Positions 14,050 to 14,057 of a stretch of 14,057 nucleotides of DNA are shown piece after piece. Source of the DNA: Arenibacter sp963972175 (GTDB taxonomy: Bacteria > Bacteroidota > Bacteroidia > Flavobacteriales > Flavobacteriaceae); the NCBI GenBank assembly GCA_963972175.1, contig CAXAVP010000099.1:1-14057 (forward strand), in the 5' to 3' direction. The position numbers were made by a program, and so were the translations under genes. Positions within the stretch are counted from its first letter, which is position 1, and each line of letters starts with the position of its first letter. The notes beneath the pieces are model-generated. The model saw only the letters and a list, made by a program, of their open reading frames with translations, made no database searches and was not told the origin of the DNA.

Positions 14050-14057
14050 GGGCTTAG

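Overview
The window looks like chromosomal DNA from a marine-type member of the Flavobacteriia (Bacteroidota). Three things support this. The DNA is A/T-rich with few ribosome binding sites. Several upstream regions carry the Bacteroidota -7 promoter box TAnnTTTG. The gene products have family-typical flavobacterial features, such as an Mrp/ApbC ATPase without the internal CxxC, a thioredoxin-reductase-like ferredoxin reductase, and a GH9/CE4 pair. Genus cannot be fixed from this sequence alone.

Layout. Positions 1-701 have no gene. They hold a perfect 101-bp direct repeat (1-101 and 311-411) bracketing hairpin-forming repeat DNA. Positions 702-4745 (+) form a compact four-gene operon: GntP-family permease, RidA-family protein, type III PLP enzyme with a His-x-Cys metal site, and M19 dipeptidase. 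I read it as a pathway for uptake and catabolism of a D-amino acid, most likely D-serine or a relative. Import is by the permease (DsdX of E. coli is a GntP-family D-serine carrier). PLP/Zn-dependent dehydration follows, then enamine/imine hydrolysis by RidA, with the dipeptidase releasing D-residues from dipeptides.

Positions 4843-5627 (+) encode an unrecognised secreted protein and a possible 35-residue membrane peptide. Positions 5643-5672 hold a promoter overlapped by two perfect palindromes, upstream of an SGNH-hydrolase lipoprotein (5760-6524). Positions 6653-11023 (+) hold a homodimeric-type ABC exporter, a divergent CE4-like polysaccharide deacetylase and a GH9 glycosidase. There is no SusC/SusD pair, so this is not a classical polysaccharide utilisation locus.

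Positions 11072-13995 (- strand, convergent with the GH9 gene) form an iron-sulfur/electron-transfer block, transcribed in this order: Mrp/ApbC-type Fe-S carrier ATPase, NifU C-terminal-domain scaffold (2-nt gap), ferredoxin-NADP+ reductase of the TrxR-like type, and a [2Fe-2S] ferredoxin. The last two are a natural redox pair and the first two can mature or deliver Fe-S clusters. Candidate -7 boxes lie before mrp, before the reductase and before the ferredoxin, so the block may have internal promoters.

I found no tRNA, rRNA, CRISPR array, transposase or integrase.
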